Assembly (NCBI GenBank): GCA_002309995.1
Contig: DBYB01000059.1
Location: 91,472 to 109,193 of the forward strand
DNA: 17,722 bases
DNA from: Bacteroidales bacterium UBA1197
Lineage (GTDB): Bacteria > Bacteroidota > Bacteroidia > Bacteroidales > UBA932
Direction: 5' to 3'
Shown: positions 1 through 9,172 of the stretch, one piece after another
Layout of the letters: each line of letters opens with the position of its first letter
Position numbering within the stretch: the stretch's first letter is position 1
The notes under the pieces: model-generated
Seen by the model: only the letters and a program-made list of their open reading frames with translations
Told to the model about the DNA's origin: nothing
Database searches by the model: none
Made by a program: the position numbers and the translations under genes

Positions 1-1017
1 CACGGCCAGTGCGACTCCATCGAGCATATCACCCACTCTATCTGTACGCTGGAGTTCGACGTGCACCGTCCGCTTTACGACTGGTTCATCGAGACGCTGG
101 GCATCTATCCCAGCCATCAGTACGAATTCGCCCGCCTGAACCTTACCTACACCCTGATGAGCAAGCGCAAGTTGCTCGAACTGGTGCAGAAAGGCCTCGT
201 GAGCGGATGGGACGACCCCCGTATGCCTACGCTCTGCGGTGTGCGCCGTCGTGGCTACACCCCCGAGGGCCTCAAGCTGTTCTGCGACAAGATCGGCGTG
301 AGCAAGCGCGACCAGCTGATGGACATCCAGCTCCTCGAGTGGTGCGTGCGTCAGGACCTGAACGCCCGCTCCAATCGCTATATGGTGGTGCAAGACCCGC
401 TTAAGGTCACAATCGTCAACTATCCCGAGGGGCAGGTGGAATGGTTCGACTGCCCGCTCAACCCGGCCGAGCCCGAGGGCGCGACCCGCAAGGTGCCGTT
501 CAGCCGCGAGCTCTACATCGAGCGCGCCGACTTTATGGAAGACGCTCCCAAGAAGTTCTTCCGCCTGAAGCCCGAGGGCGAGGTGCGTCTCAAGTACACC
601 TACATCATCAAATGTGAGGAGGTCATCAAGGACGCCGACGGCAACATTGTCGAACTGAAGTGCAGCTACGACCCGTCCACGCGCCCCGGAGGAGGGGAGT
701 GGCGTTCCGTCAAGGGTACCATCCACTGGGTTAGCATACCTCACGCCAAGGAACTGGAGATACGCAACTACGACCGTCTCTTTACTCTGGCCGATATGAG
801 CCAGGTGCCCGAGGACAAGGACTACAAGGACTTCCTGAATCCCGAGTCGCTTACACTGGCGACTGGTTGGGCTGAGCCTGCTCTGCTCGAAGACGCCTCC
901 GGCATCGCCGTGCAGTTCGAGCGTACCGGCTACTACGTGAAGGACGCCGACAGCACTCCCGCCAAGCCGGTGTTCAACCGTACCGCGACCCTCAAGGATT
1001 CCTACAAGCCTGAATAA
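1..1017 (+). CDS. glnS: Glutaminyl-tRNA synthetase, 3' part (5' end outside window)
   Basis: Class I aminoacyl-tRNA synthetase that charges tRNA(Gln) with glutamine in the cytoplasm. The frame is open from base 1 with no start codon needed, so the gene begins upstream. About 338 residues are visible, against roughly 550-580 for the family. The visible part opens with a HSICTLEF segment followed by HRPLYDWF, typical of the end of the catalytic core. The KMSKS-class ATP loop appears as MSKRK at visible residues 53-57, followed by GWDDPRMPTL and RRRGYTPEG, as in bacterial GlnRS. The rest is the C-terminal anticodon-binding beta-barrel pair. The stop TAA is at 1015-1017, nine bases before the next gene, which suggests cotranscription. 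The assignment is firm; only the N-terminal HIGH half is unseen. Confidence 0.97.
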   Translation, partial: HGQCDSIEHITHSICTLEFDVHRPLYDWFIETLGIYPSHQYEFARLNLTYTLMSKRKLLELVQKGLVSGWDDPRMPTLCGVRRRGYTPEGLKLFCDKIGVSKRDQLMDIQLLEWCVRQDLNARSNRYMVVQDPLKVTIVNYPEGQVEWFDCPLNPAEPEGATRKVPFSRELYIERADFMEDAPKKFFRLKPEGEVRLKYTYIIKCEEVIKDADGNIVELKCSYDPSTRPGGGEWRSVKGTIHWVSIPHAKELEIRNYDRLFTLADMSQVPEDKDYKDFLNPESLTLATGWAEPALLEDASGIAVQFERTGYYVKDADSTPAKPVFNRTATLKDSYKPE

Positions 1018-1026
1018 TCATCTGAT

Positions 1027-2229
1027 ATGGAGATAAGCCAGAGAGCCGTTAATATGCCGAGTTCGCCTATTCGCAAGCTCGCACCATATGCCGACGCGGC
1101 CAAGCGCAACGGCGTGCACGTGTATCACCTGAATATCGGCCAGCCGGATATCAAGACCCCGGAGTGCGGCCTTAAGGCCCTGCGCAACGTGGACCGCAAG
1201 ATATTGGAATACAGCCCGTCGGACGGCTACCTGGCACTCCGTACCAAGATGGTGGGCTACTATGCCCAGTACGGCATCTACCTCAGCCCGGACGAGATTA
1301 TCATCACCTCCGGAGGCTCCGAGGCGGTGCTGTTCGCTTTCCTCACCTGCCTCGGGCCGGGAGACGAGATTATCGTCACCGACCCCTTCTACGCCAACTA
1401 TATGGCCTTCGCAATTTCCGTGGGCGCAGTAATCAAGTCCGTGAAGACCAGGATAGAAGACGGCTTCAGGCTGCCTTCCGTAGAGGAATTCGAGAAGCAG
1501 ATTACTCCCCGCACCAAGGCCATCCTCATCTGCAACCCCAACAATCCGACCGGATATCTATATACCCGGCAGGAAATGTTGCAGCTCCGCGATATCGTGC
1601 TCAAACACAATCTCTTCCTGTTCTCCGACGAGGTGTACCGCGAGTTCATCTATACGGGTATGCCCTATATCAGCGCCTTCCATCTCGAGGGGCTGGAGGA
1701 GAATGTCATCCTGATAGACTCAGTGTCCAAGCGCTACTCGGAGTGCGGCATCAGGATAGGATGCCTGTGCACAAAGAACAGGAAGGTGCACGACGCAGTG
1801 ATGAAGTTCTGCCAGGCACGCCTGAGTCCGCCCCTCCTGGGGCAGATTGTGGCGGAGGCCAGCATAGATGTGGAGCCTGCGTATCTCAAGCGCGTGTTTG
1901 AGGAATACGTGGAGCGCAGGGATTTCCTAATCAACGGCCTTAACCGCATTCCGGGCGTATTCAGCCCAATGCCCAACGGCGCTTTCTACACCGTGGCCAA
2001 ACTCCCGGTGGACGATGCCGAGAAATTCTGCATCTGGTGCCTGAGCGAGTTCCGCTACAGGAATTCCACCGTGATGATGGCTCCGGCTTCCGGCTTCTAT
2101 ACCGATCCGGGCGAGGGCCGTCAGGAGGTGCGTATCGCGTACGTGCTGAAAAAGGAAGACCTTGCCGCTGCCCTGGTTTGCTTGCAGAAGGCGTTGGAGC
2201 AGTACCCCGGCAGAATCAGTCAAGTATAA
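1027..2229 (+). CDS. Pyridoxal-phosphate aminotransferase, class I/II (AspB-like)
   Basis: Cytoplasmic PLP-dependent aminotransferase of fold type I, 400 residues, the normal length for the family. Visible landmarks are the NPNNPTG motif at residues 170-176, the cofactor-binding Asp201 and Tyr204 in SDEVY, the Schiff-base lysine Lys235 in SVSKRYS, the phosphate-contacting RIG segment just after it, and the substrate-carboxylate arginine Arg369 in EVRIAYV. These mark an active enzyme of the aspartate/aromatic aminotransferase group. The amino-acid substrate cannot be read from the sequence. The ATG at 1027 lies nine bases after glnS, so the two probably share a transcript. An 18-base gap separates it from the DUF47 gene. 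Confidence 0.93.
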   Translation: MEISQRAVNMPSSPIRKLAPYADAAKRNGVHVYHLNIGQPDIKTPECGLKALRNVDRKILEYSPSDGYLALRTKMVGYYAQYGIYLSPDEIIITSGGSEAVLFAFLTCLGPGDEIIVTDPFYANYMAFAISVGAVIKSVKTRIEDGFRLPSVEEFEKQITPRTKAILICNPNNPTGYLYTRQEMLQLRDIVLKHNLFLFSDEVYREFIYTGMPYISAFHLEGLEENVILIDSVSKRYSECGIRIGCLCTKNRKVHDAVMKFCQARLSPPLLGQIVAEASIDVEPAYLKRVFEEYVERRDFLINGLNRIPGVFSPMPNGAFYTVAKLPVDDAEKFCIWCLSEFRYRNSTVMMAPASGFYTDPGEGRQEVRIAYVLKKEDLAAALVCLQKALEQYPGRISQV

Positions 2230-2247
2230 AAACAAACGAATACATTT

Positions 2248-2898
2248 ATGAACATCGACCATCTTCTACAGCTTTTCGTGGTGAAGGAAAAGAGTTTCTT
2301 CCCCCTGTTCGTCAAATCTGCCGAGAACATCCGTTCCGCTTCCGCCCTCCTGCTCCAGCAGACCAAGGAGGCCGATTCCGACGAGCGCCGTATCCTCTCG
2401 CACCGTATCAAGGAGCGCGAGACGGAAGGCGACAACATCACCCGTCAGATTGTCGAGGTGCTGATGAACGCTTACATCACTCCTTTCGACCGCGACGACA
2501 TCCACGACCTGGCCGAGGGTATGGACAGTTTCCTGGATTCCATCCGCGATGCGTCCAAGAAGATTTCCATCTACCAGCCCAAGGACCCGTCCAAGAAACT
2601 CATCGAGATTGCCGAGTACATAGACAAGGCTGCCGGGCTGATGGTAGAGGCTACCAAGCATTTCGACACCCTGCGCAAGGATGTCCGTGAACTGGACAGG
2701 CTCTGCGACGAAATCAAGGAGATTGAACATACCGTGGACGATATCTACGAGAGCTATATGTCCAATCTCTTCGAGTTCGAGAAGGATGCGATTGAACTTG
2801 TGAAGAAGAAGAACATCGCCCAGGCCCTGGAGGATACTTCCGACATTGCCAAGGCCGTGTCCAGCAAAATTCGCAGCATTGTGGTGAAGAACAGCTGA
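2248..2898 (+). CDS. DUF47 family PhoU-like protein, partner of the PiT transporter
   Basis: A 216-residue, mostly helical, highly charged cytoplasmic protein with the PhoU-like four-helix-bundle pattern of DUF47 (TIGR00153/PF01865). Visible features are FFPLFVKSAENI near residue 12, a heptad-like RRILSHRIKERETEGDNI segment, the RDDIHDLAEGMDSFLDSI segment typical of the family, and a repeat-like second half with DELCDEIKEIEHTVDDI-type helices. DUF47 genes are commonly found immediately upstream of PiT phosphate permeases and are thought to modulate them, possibly through metal binding. Here the stop TGA lies one base before the PiT start, which supports translational coupling and a joint role in phosphate uptake. 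The regulatory role is family knowledge, not something seen here. Confidence 0.92.
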   Translation: MNIDHLLQLFVVKEKSFFPLFVKSAENIRSASALLLQQTKEADSDERRILSHRIKERETEGDNITRQIVEVLMNAYITPFDRDDIHDLAEGMDSFLDSIRDASKKISIYQPKDPSKKLIEIAEYIDKAAGLMVEATKHFDTLRKDVRELDRLCDEIKEIEHTVDDIYESYMSNLFEFEKDAIELVKKKNIAQALEDTSDIAKAVSSKIRSIVVKNS

Positions 2899-2899
2899 T

Positions 2900-3976
2900 A
2901 TGATAGCCATAGTCATCATCACCGCGCTGATAGCCCTGGCTTTCAGTTTCACCAACGGAATGAACGATGCAGCCAACTGCATCGCTTCCGTCGTGGCTAC
3001 CAAGGCGCTGCCGCCCAAGGTGGCCGTGTTCTGGGCGGCCTTCTGGATTTTCATTGCGCTGTTCATTTTCGACACCACCGTGGCTGCCACAATGGGCAAA
3101 GGCATAGTGGACGAGAACTGCATAGACGTTTACGTTATCCTTGCGGCCCTGCTTGGCTCCGTGCTGTATATCTTCCTCTGCACCAAACTCGGCCTGCCGG
3201 TATCCGCATCACACGCCCTGGTGGGCGGCCTAATCGGTCCGGTCTGGTTCGTTTACGGAGGCCAGTACCTGGTAGCCAGCGGCATCTTCAAGATCGTGGC
3301 CTTCATATTCATCTCCCCGCTCATCGGAATAGTGCTGGGATTCGTGCTCAACTGCATCATTATGCTGCTGTTCCGCAAGGTGAACGTGAAGACCGTGGAC
3401 AAGACCTTCAGGCGAATGCAGCTTGTCTCCAGCGCTGCGTTCTCGCTGGGCTTCGGCGGCAACGACGGCCAGAAGACGATGGGCGTGATTGCCATACTCT
3501 TCGCTACTGCGTTCGCCTCCAATCCCGATAGCGGGCTGATGCAGTTCCTCTACGGCAATGGCGCAATGGCGGCCCAGGCGGCCGGCTTTACCGGATTCTA
3601 CGTGCCTATGTGGCTGAAATTCACCTGCTACGGACTCATCGCCCTGGGCACCGTGACTGGCGGCTGGAAGGTCATTCGCACGCTGAGCGAGGGCCTCTCC
3701 AAACTGTTCCCCACGCAGGGATTCTGCGCCGAGGCCTCGGGAGCAATCACGCTGATTCTTACCGCAGTGCTCGGCATACCCGTGAGCACCACCCATACGA
3801 TTACCGGCTCCATCATCGGCACCGGCCTCACCAGAGGCGTCAGGAGCGTGAAATGGATTACGGCCAAGAACATAGTGTGGGCCTGGATACTTACCATTCC
3901 TGCAGTGATAGTAGTAAGTGGCGTCATATACCTCATAATGGTTCACTGGTTCGGCTGCCCCGTGAAGACACTGTAG
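2900..3976 (+). CDS. pit: PiT family inorganic phosphate transporter
   Basis: Inner-membrane low-affinity phosphate:cation symporter, 358 residues, a usual length for short bacterial PiT proteins. It shows the inverted internal duplication of the family: an N-terminal FTNGMNDAAN signature at residues 17-26 matches SLGFGGNDGQKTMG around 182-195, and PVSASHALVGG (100-110) matches PVSTTHTITGS in the second half. Hydrophobic stretches are consistent with about ten membrane segments. The ATG at 2900 follows the DUF47 stop by one base. The ABC exporter gene follows after six bases. The two Asn-Asp motifs expected for phosphate and cation binding are intact, so it should be functional. Confidence 0.94.
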   Translation: MIAIVIITALIALAFSFTNGMNDAANCIASVVATKALPPKVAVFWAAFWIFIALFIFDTTVAATMGKGIVDENCIDVYVILAALLGSVLYIFLCTKLGLPVSASHALVGGLIGPVWFVYGGQYLVASGIFKIVAFIFISPLIGIVLGFVLNCIIMLLFRKVNVKTVDKTFRRMQLVSSAAFSLGFGGNDGQKTMGVIAILFATAFASNPDSGLMQFLYGNGAMAAQAAGFTGFYVPMWLKFTCYGLIALGTVTGGWKVIRTLSEGLSKLFPTQGFCAEASGAITLILTAVLGIPVSTTHTITGSIIGTGLTRGVRSVKWITAKNIVWAWILTIPAVIVVSGVIYLIMVHWFGCPVKTL

Positions 3977-3982
3977 GCGCGA

Positions 3983-5818
3983 ATGAAGGATTTCTGGAGC
4001 ATAGTCAAGCGTTACGTCAACCCGTACAAGGGATATCTGGGCGGTTCGGTACTGCTCAACATCCTTTCTGCGGTGTTCAACATCTTCTCCTTCTCGCTGC
4101 TTATCCCGATATTGCAGATACTCTTCAATATCAACGAGATGCACTATGAGTTCATCCCCTGGGACGCGGCTGATGCCGGATTCAAGGACATAGCGCTCAA
4201 CAACCTGTACTGGTTCGTCACCGGCCTTATGGACAAATGGGGCGCGGGAACCGTGCTCCTTATGCTCTGCCTTGCGCTTTCACTGCTCACGGCAATCAAG
4301 ACTACCTGCTATTTCGGCTCTACGGCCGTGATGGTCCCCATTCGAACCGGCATCGTTCGGGACCTGAGGATGGAGATATACGATAAGATACTCAGCCTCC
4401 CGCTGGGCTATTTCAGCCAGGAGCGGAAGGGCGATATCATTGCCAGAATGAGCGGCGACGTGCAGGAGGTAGAGACCTCCATAACCGCCGCCCTCGATAT
4501 GCTCATCAAGAATCCCATACTCATACTGTTCTACGTCGCCACGCTCATCGCGATTTCCTGGCAGCTTACGGTGTTCGTGCTGATATTCGCGCCGGCCGTA
4601 ATATGGCTGATGGGATTCATCGGGCGCAAGCTCAGGCGCCAGTCGTCCGAGGCCCAGCTGCTGTGGAGCGATACTATGAGCCAGGTGGAGGAAACCCTGG
4701 GTGGCCTGAGGGTCATCAAGGCCTTCCTGGCCGAGAAGAAGATGTCCCGCCGCTTCGGTGACGTGACCGGGGCGATGAAGGAGAAGAACAGCCGCGTGGC
4801 CACCCGCCAGGCCCTTGCCCACCCCGTGAGCGAATTTATGGGCACCGTGATGATAGCCATCGTGCTCTGGTTCGGCGGCACGCTTATCCTTGGCGAGAAG
4901 TCGGTCATCGACGCCCCAACCTTCATATTCTATATGGTTATGCTGTACAACATCATCCAGCCCATCAAGGAGTTCTCCAAGGCTGCGTACGGCATTCCCA
5001 AGGGCCTTGCCAGCATGGCACGCATCGACGCCGTGCTGGACGCTCCCAACAACATAAAGGAGATTCCTGAGCCAAGGCGTCTCAGTGGTTTCAACGACTG
5101 CATAGAATTCCGCGACGTCTGCTTCCGCTACGAGGACGGCCGCGAGGTGCTGAGCCATATCAACCTCAAGGTGCCCAAGGGCAAGACCATAGCGATAGTG
5201 GGCGCATCCGGCTCCGGCAAGTCCACATTGGTTGACCTTATACCCCGTTTCTACGATGTAAGTTCCGGCAGCGTGTGCATCGACGGGATTGATATCAGGG
5301 AGGTCTCCCTGCGCGACCTGCGCTCGCTGATGGGCAACGTGAACCAGGAGTCCATCCTGTTCAACGATACCATATTCAACAATATAGCCTTCGGCGTGGA
5401 GAATGCCGGAAGGGACGAGGTCGAGGCTGCGGCGAAGGTTGCCAACGCCGCCGACTTCATTAAGGAGAAGGAAGACGGATACGACACCAACATCGGCGAC
5501 AGGGGAGTTAAGCTCAGCGGCGGCCAGAGGCAGCGCCTGAGCATAGCGAGGGCCATACTCAAGAACCCTCCCATCCTCATCCTCGACGAGGCCACCGCAT
5601 CGCTGGATACCGAGTCTGAGCGCAGCGTGCAGGATGCCCTCGACAGGCTGATGGCTTCCCGCACCACCATAGCAATTGCCCACAGGCTCAGCACCATCAA
5701 GGGAGCCGACGAAATAATAGTCCTGGATGAGGGACGGATAGTGGAGAGAGGCCGCCACGAAGACCTGCTTGCGAGCGGCGGCTATTACAGGAAACTTTAC
5801 GATATGCAGTCTCTATGA
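3983..5818 (+). CDS. ABC exporter, MsbA-like (fused membrane and ATPase domains)
   Basis: A 611-residue half-transporter of the ABCB/MsbA type that should work as a homodimer in the inner membrane. Residues 1 to about 330 hold six predicted membrane helices, including the GDIIARMSGDVQEVE loop that couples to the ATPase. The nucleotide-binding domain follows: Walker A GASGSGKST at 407-415 (Lys413), Q-loop Gln455, signature LSGGQ at 511-515, Walker B ILILDE at 531-536 with Glu536, and H-loop His567 in AHRLST. All catalytic residues are present. Substrates of this family include lipid A precursors, other lipids and peptides; this one cannot be assigned. It starts six bases after the PiT gene, and its TGA overlaps the next ATG by four bases. 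Confidence 0.94.
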   Translation: MKDFWSIVKRYVNPYKGYLGGSVLLNILSAVFNIFSFSLLIPILQILFNINEMHYEFIPWDAADAGFKDIALNNLYWFVTGLMDKWGAGTVLLMLCLALSLLTAIKTTCYFGSTAVMVPIRTGIVRDLRMEIYDKILSLPLGYFSQERKGDIIARMSGDVQEVETSITAALDMLIKNPILILFYVATLIAISWQLTVFVLIFAPAVIWLMGFIGRKLRRQSSEAQLLWSDTMSQVEETLGGLRVIKAFLAEKKMSRRFGDVTGAMKEKNSRVATRQALAHPVSEFMGTVMIAIVLWFGGTLILGEKSVIDAPTFIFYMVMLYNIIQPIKEFSKAAYGIPKGLASMARIDAVLDAPNNIKEIPEPRRLSGFNDCIEFRDVCFRYEDGREVLSHINLKVPKGKTIAIVGASGSGKSTLVDLIPRFYDVSSGSVCIDGIDIREVSLRDLRSLMGNVNQESILFNDTIFNNIAFGVENAGRDEVEAAAKVANAADFIKEKEDGYDTNIGDRGVKLSGGQRQRLSIARAILKNPPILILDEATASLDTESERSVQDALDRLMASRTTIAIAHRLSTIKGADEIIVLDEGRIVERGRHEDLLASGGYYRKLYDMQSL

Positions 5819-6225
5819 TCAAGCGAACGATATTATTCCGCATACTTACTTTGGTGTACCTGGTTGCCGTGGGCTTCCTTTGCTTCGGCAATTTCGGTGG
5901 CTTGCCGGAGGTGCAGCGTGTAATCCTTGGAATACCTACCGACAAGCTGGTGCACTTCCTGATGTTCGTGCCTTTCACTTTCCTTGCCTTCTGGTCTTTC
6001 AGCAAGGCGGATAAGGCCGGAATAGGGAAAACTATGCTGACGCTGCTGGCGCTCTTCGCGCTAGGGTGCCTCATAGCCTGGGGCACGGAAGTGGTGCAGG
6101 GGAAACTGCCTTACCGCACTTTCGACGTCAAGGATTTCCGTGCCGACCGGATAGGCCTGGCGTGCGGCACAATAGTTACTTTCGTTGTACAATCCATTAT
6201 CAGCAGAAAAAAAGCCGATGCGTAA
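5815..6225 (+). CDS. VanZ-like family membrane protein
   Basis: A 136-residue integral membrane protein with four predicted hydrophobic segments, near residues 8-25, 45-62, 73-90 and 113-130. It carries the VanZ-like (PF04892) signatures: DKLVHF at 43-48 before the second helix, then TEVVQ at 91-95 followed by an Arg101...Asp104...Asp107 series. The Asn usually seen at the end of this motif (DxxxNxxG) is Asp111 here. The start is fixed by an ATGA overlap with the ABC exporter stop, implying translational coupling. The family includes teicoplanin-resistance VanZ, but small homologues like this are common in Bacteroidota with no known role, so no resistance function is implied. Confidence 0.88.
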   Translation: MIKRTILFRILTLVYLVAVGFLCFGNFGGLPEVQRVILGIPTDKLVHFLMFVPFTFLAFWSFSKADKAGIGKTMLTLLALFALGCLIAWGTEVVQGKLPYRTFDVKDFRADRIGLACGTIVTFVVQSIISRKKADA

Positions 6226-9130
6226 ACTCCTGCTCACGGCGCTGACCGTCCTTTCGCTGCTTCCCGCAGGAGCGGCGGGCCTGCCCAGACCTTCCCAGTT
6301 CAAAGTGGTGTGCGATACCCTTACCGCTCGCTGCAACCGCAGGTTCAATGTGCGCTCCTGGGTTAGCGTCGATAAGGTCTATGTGAAAAACGGCGCTCTC
6401 GACCTCTTCTTCAACCGCAGCCTGGCAGACTATCCCTGGCACGAGGAAGACGTGCTGTGGTTTATGAAAGAACTCAACAGGGAATCGGCAGACATCATCG
6501 GCAACTATGGCATAGGCTCCTGTATGGCCGACGGCTGCAGGCTGGAGGAACTGGCCACGCCGCGCCTGTCCAGGGACGGAAAGTATCGCAATTATATGTA
6601 CTCCGTGCCGCCAAGGGCCGTGCAGCCCTTCGTGCGCCGCGCCGGAGCCCGTCAGATAACCAAGGGCCTCTATGGCCGCCATATAGTCCTGTGGCAGAGC
6701 CACGGCCGGTATTTCAATAAGAAAGAGGGGCAGTGGAAATGGCAGCGCGCCACACTCCACCGCACCGTGGAGGATCTATATACACAGAGTTACATACTCC
6801 AGGGCGTCATCCCTATGCTGGAGAATGCCGGCGCGTATGTGATGACGCCTCGCGAGAGGGACATTCAGACCAATGAGGTGATCTGCGACAACGACCCGTC
6901 TTTCGAGAACGAATCGATGCCTGGCCTGCGCGGGCGCGGCTCATATTACGAGCGCGGCCGATGGGAGACCGCCCCGGCCCCCGGATTCGCAGATGCCAAG
7001 GCCGCATACGACATAAGCGACAATCCGTTCCGTATGGGCAGCGCGAGACAGTCAGCCTGCAGTGTGAGCCCGTCCAGTTCGGCCCGATGGACCCCTTCGA
7101 TTCCGGAGAGGGGCGAGTATGCGGTTTATGTCAGCTATCAGACCCTTAAGAACTCCTGCCGCGAAGCAAGATACACGGTGCGGCATCTCGGCGGAGATAC
7201 CACTTTCCTGGTGGATCAGCGAAAGGGCGGCGGCACCTGGGTGTACCTGGGGACTTTCGAATTCGCGGCCGGAAAGGACGGCTGGGTCGAACTTGACAAC
7301 AAGGGCAACCGCAACGAAGCAGTGAGCGCGGACGCCGTGCGTTTCGGCGGCGGTATGGGCAAGGTTGACCGTGGTGCGGGAGTCTCCGGTATGCCGTCGT
7401 ATTGCGAGGGCGCATCGTACTGGATGCCCTGGGCCGGCGCCGACAGCACCCTGCGCGCGTGGGATTCCGATTACACCAACGACTACGCCACCCGTGGCGC
7501 CTGGACCCGTATGATGATGGAGGATAAGGGGATACCGTTCGACTGCTCGCTGGCCTTCCATTCCGACGCCGGCGCGACTCCGAACGACAGCATAATCGGC
7601 ACCCTCGCCATCTATACCCTTCGTGGCGACGAGGGACGCACGCTTCCCGACGGCACCAGCCGCCTCACCTCCCGCACCTTCTGCGACTTCGTGCAGACGC
7701 AGATAGTAGATGACCTGCGCGAATCCTTCGAGCCCAAGTGGTCGCGGCGTATGCTGTGGGACCGCTCCTACAGCGAATCCCGCACCACCGACGTGCCGGC
7801 GCTACTGCTCGAACTCCTGTCACACCAGAACTTTGCCGATATGAAACTCGGGCTCGACCCGTCGTTCCGCTTCACGGTCAGCCGTGCCGTTTATAAGGGT
7901 ATCCTTAAGTATCTGGCGGCAAGGTATGAGTGTACGTACGTGGTGCAGCCGCTGCCGGTGCAGGCTTTCTCGGCGGTGTTCGCAGGGCCGGACGCCTGCC
8001 GCCTGAGTTGGAAGCCCACCCCCGATCCGCTTGAGCCGACGGCCGTTCCCCGTGGCTACACGCTCTATACCCGTATCGACGACGGAGCCTTCGACGACGG
8101 CGTGCCGGTGCTGGATACGGAAGTAGTGTTGCCGATCGACCCGGGTCATCTTTATACCTGGAAGGTGGCGGCGTGGAATGACGGCGGAAGCAGTTTCCCT
8201 TCGGAGTTGCTGTCGGCAGGAATACCCTCGCGGGCTTCAGGTGCGCCGGTGCTGGTGGTAAACAACTTCGACCGCGTGGCCGCGCCCGCCTGGATTGATA
8301 CCCCCGAGTATGCAGGATTCGAGTCGCGGCTCGATATGGGTATGCCGTATATGCGTGATATCACCTACATCGGCGACAATTACGAGTTCCGCCGCTCGCA
8401 GCCCTGGACCAGCGACGACGGCCCCGGCTTCGGCGGCTCATATACTGAGTACGCAGGGACTGTGGTGGCCGGCAACACCTTCGACTATCCGGCCGCGCAC
8501 GGCGCCTCGCTGATGAGGCTCGGGCGTCCGTTCTGCTCAATGTCTTCCGAGGTCTTCCGTAATTATGTTGTTGACAGCACCTTCGTTGCTGGCTTCGGCT
8601 GTCTGGACCTCATCTGCGGCGCCCAGCTCACGACCAAGACCGGCAGGGGAGCCATCCCCGAACGGTTCCAGGTGTTCCCGTCGGCTATGCGTGAGGCGCT
8701 GCGGAATTGGACCGGCTGCGGCGGAAACATTTTCGTGTCCGGCTCCCGTATCGCCACCGACGCCACGGACGCCGTGTACGATTTCGTGCCCGACCCGCAG
8801 GAGTTGGAGCAGGGGCGCAAGTTCATAAAGGATGTGCTCGGATACGTGTGGGCGTCGTCTTACGGCACCCGCAGCGGTCTTGTGGACGGGATGCCGTTCT
8901 ACCAGGACGTCAATCCCGTGCATTATGCCGTGCCCCAGCAGGACGGGCTCCGGCCGGCGTCCCGTCGTTCGTCGGTCTGGCTGCGCTACGGCAGCTCCGG
9001 CGTCCCCGCATCCGTGCGTTTCGATTCCGGCAGCTACCGCGTTGTCTCCCTGGGCGTCCCCCTCGAATGCCTCAAACGCCCCGACGACCGCGACCGCGTT
9101 CTCCGCGAGACCCTCGAGTTCTTCCGCTAG
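6218..9130 (+). CDS. Secreted N-acetylmuramoyl-L-alanine amidase-like protein with golvesin-type domain ('xanthan lyase' type)
   Basis: A 970-residue exported protein. The ATG at 6218 is preferred over one at 6185 because it gives a clean signal peptide (MRKLLLTALTVLSLLPAGAA) and a short overlap with the VanZ stop. The catalytic region resembles Amidase_3 zinc hydrolases, with His162 (WQSHGR), Glu185 (TVEDL) and His448 (FHSDAG) as likely zinc ligands and Glu532 (LLELLSH) as the likely catalytic acid. A golvesin/Xly carbohydrate-binding-like beta domain (about 220-380) is inserted between the two halves of the amidase fold. An FN3-like domain follows at about 576-670. The remaining 300 residues are probably an alpha/beta domain that I cannot name. 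Such proteins are usually labelled xanthan lyase in Bacteroidota. The fold supports peptidoglycan hydrolysis, but the substrate is untested. Confidence 0.85.
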   Translation: MRKLLLTALTVLSLLPAGAAGLPRPSQFKVVCDTLTARCNRRFNVRSWVSVDKVYVKNGALDLFFNRSLADYPWHEEDVLWFMKELNRESADIIGNYGIGSCMADGCRLEELATPRLSRDGKYRNYMYSVPPRAVQPFVRRAGARQITKGLYGRHIVLWQSHGRYFNKKEGQWKWQRATLHRTVEDLYTQSYILQGVIPMLENAGAYVMTPRERDIQTNEVICDNDPSFENESMPGLRGRGSYYERGRWETAPAPGFADAKAAYDISDNPFRMGSARQSACSVSPSSSARWTPSIPERGEYAVYVSYQTLKNSCREARYTVRHLGGDTTFLVDQRKGGGTWVYLGTFEFAAGKDGWVELDNKGNRNEAVSADAVRFGGGMGKVDRGAGVSGMPSYCEGASYWMPWAGADSTLRAWDSDYTNDYATRGAWTRMMMEDKGIPFDCSLAFHSDAGATPNDSIIGTLAIYTLRGDEGRTLPDGTSRLTSRTFCDFVQTQIVDDLRESFEPKWSRRMLWDRSYSESRTTDVPALLLELLSHQNFADMKLGLDPSFRFTVSRAVYKGILKYLAARYECTYVVQPLPVQAFSAVFAGPDACRLSWKPTPDPLEPTAVPRGYTLYTRIDDGAFDDGVPVLDTEVVLPIDPGHLYTWKVAAWNDGGSSFPSELLSAGIPSRASGAPVLVVNNFDRVAAPAWIDTPEYAGFESRLDMGMPYMRDITYIGDNYEFRRSQPWTSDDGPGFGGSYTEYAGTVVAGNTFDYPAAHGASLMRLGRPFCSMSSEVFRNYVVDSTFVAGFGCLDLICGAQLTTKTGRGAIPERFQVFPSAMREALRNWTGCGGNIFVSGSRIATDATDAVYDFVPDPQELEQGRKFIKDVLGYVWASSYGTRSGLVDGMPFYQDVNPVHYAVPQQDGLRPASRRSSVWLRYGSSGVPASVRFDSGSYRVVSLGVPLECLKRPDDRDRVLRETLEFFR

Positions 9131-9172
9131 CCGCCTCCTTCTCATCCTCATCTTCCGCCCCGCACCCCGCCG

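Noticed and set aside
4280..5758. Long minus-strand open frame (492 codons) opposite the ABC exporter
   Set aside because: It is the antisense of a gene with all its catalytic motifs intact. Long antisense frames are expected in GC-rich coding DNA, and the product has no recognisable domain.
8537..9151. Open frames on both strands inside the 3' part of the amidase gene
   Set aside because: They are Arg/Pro/Ala-rich shadow frames of a GC-rich gene with no start signals.
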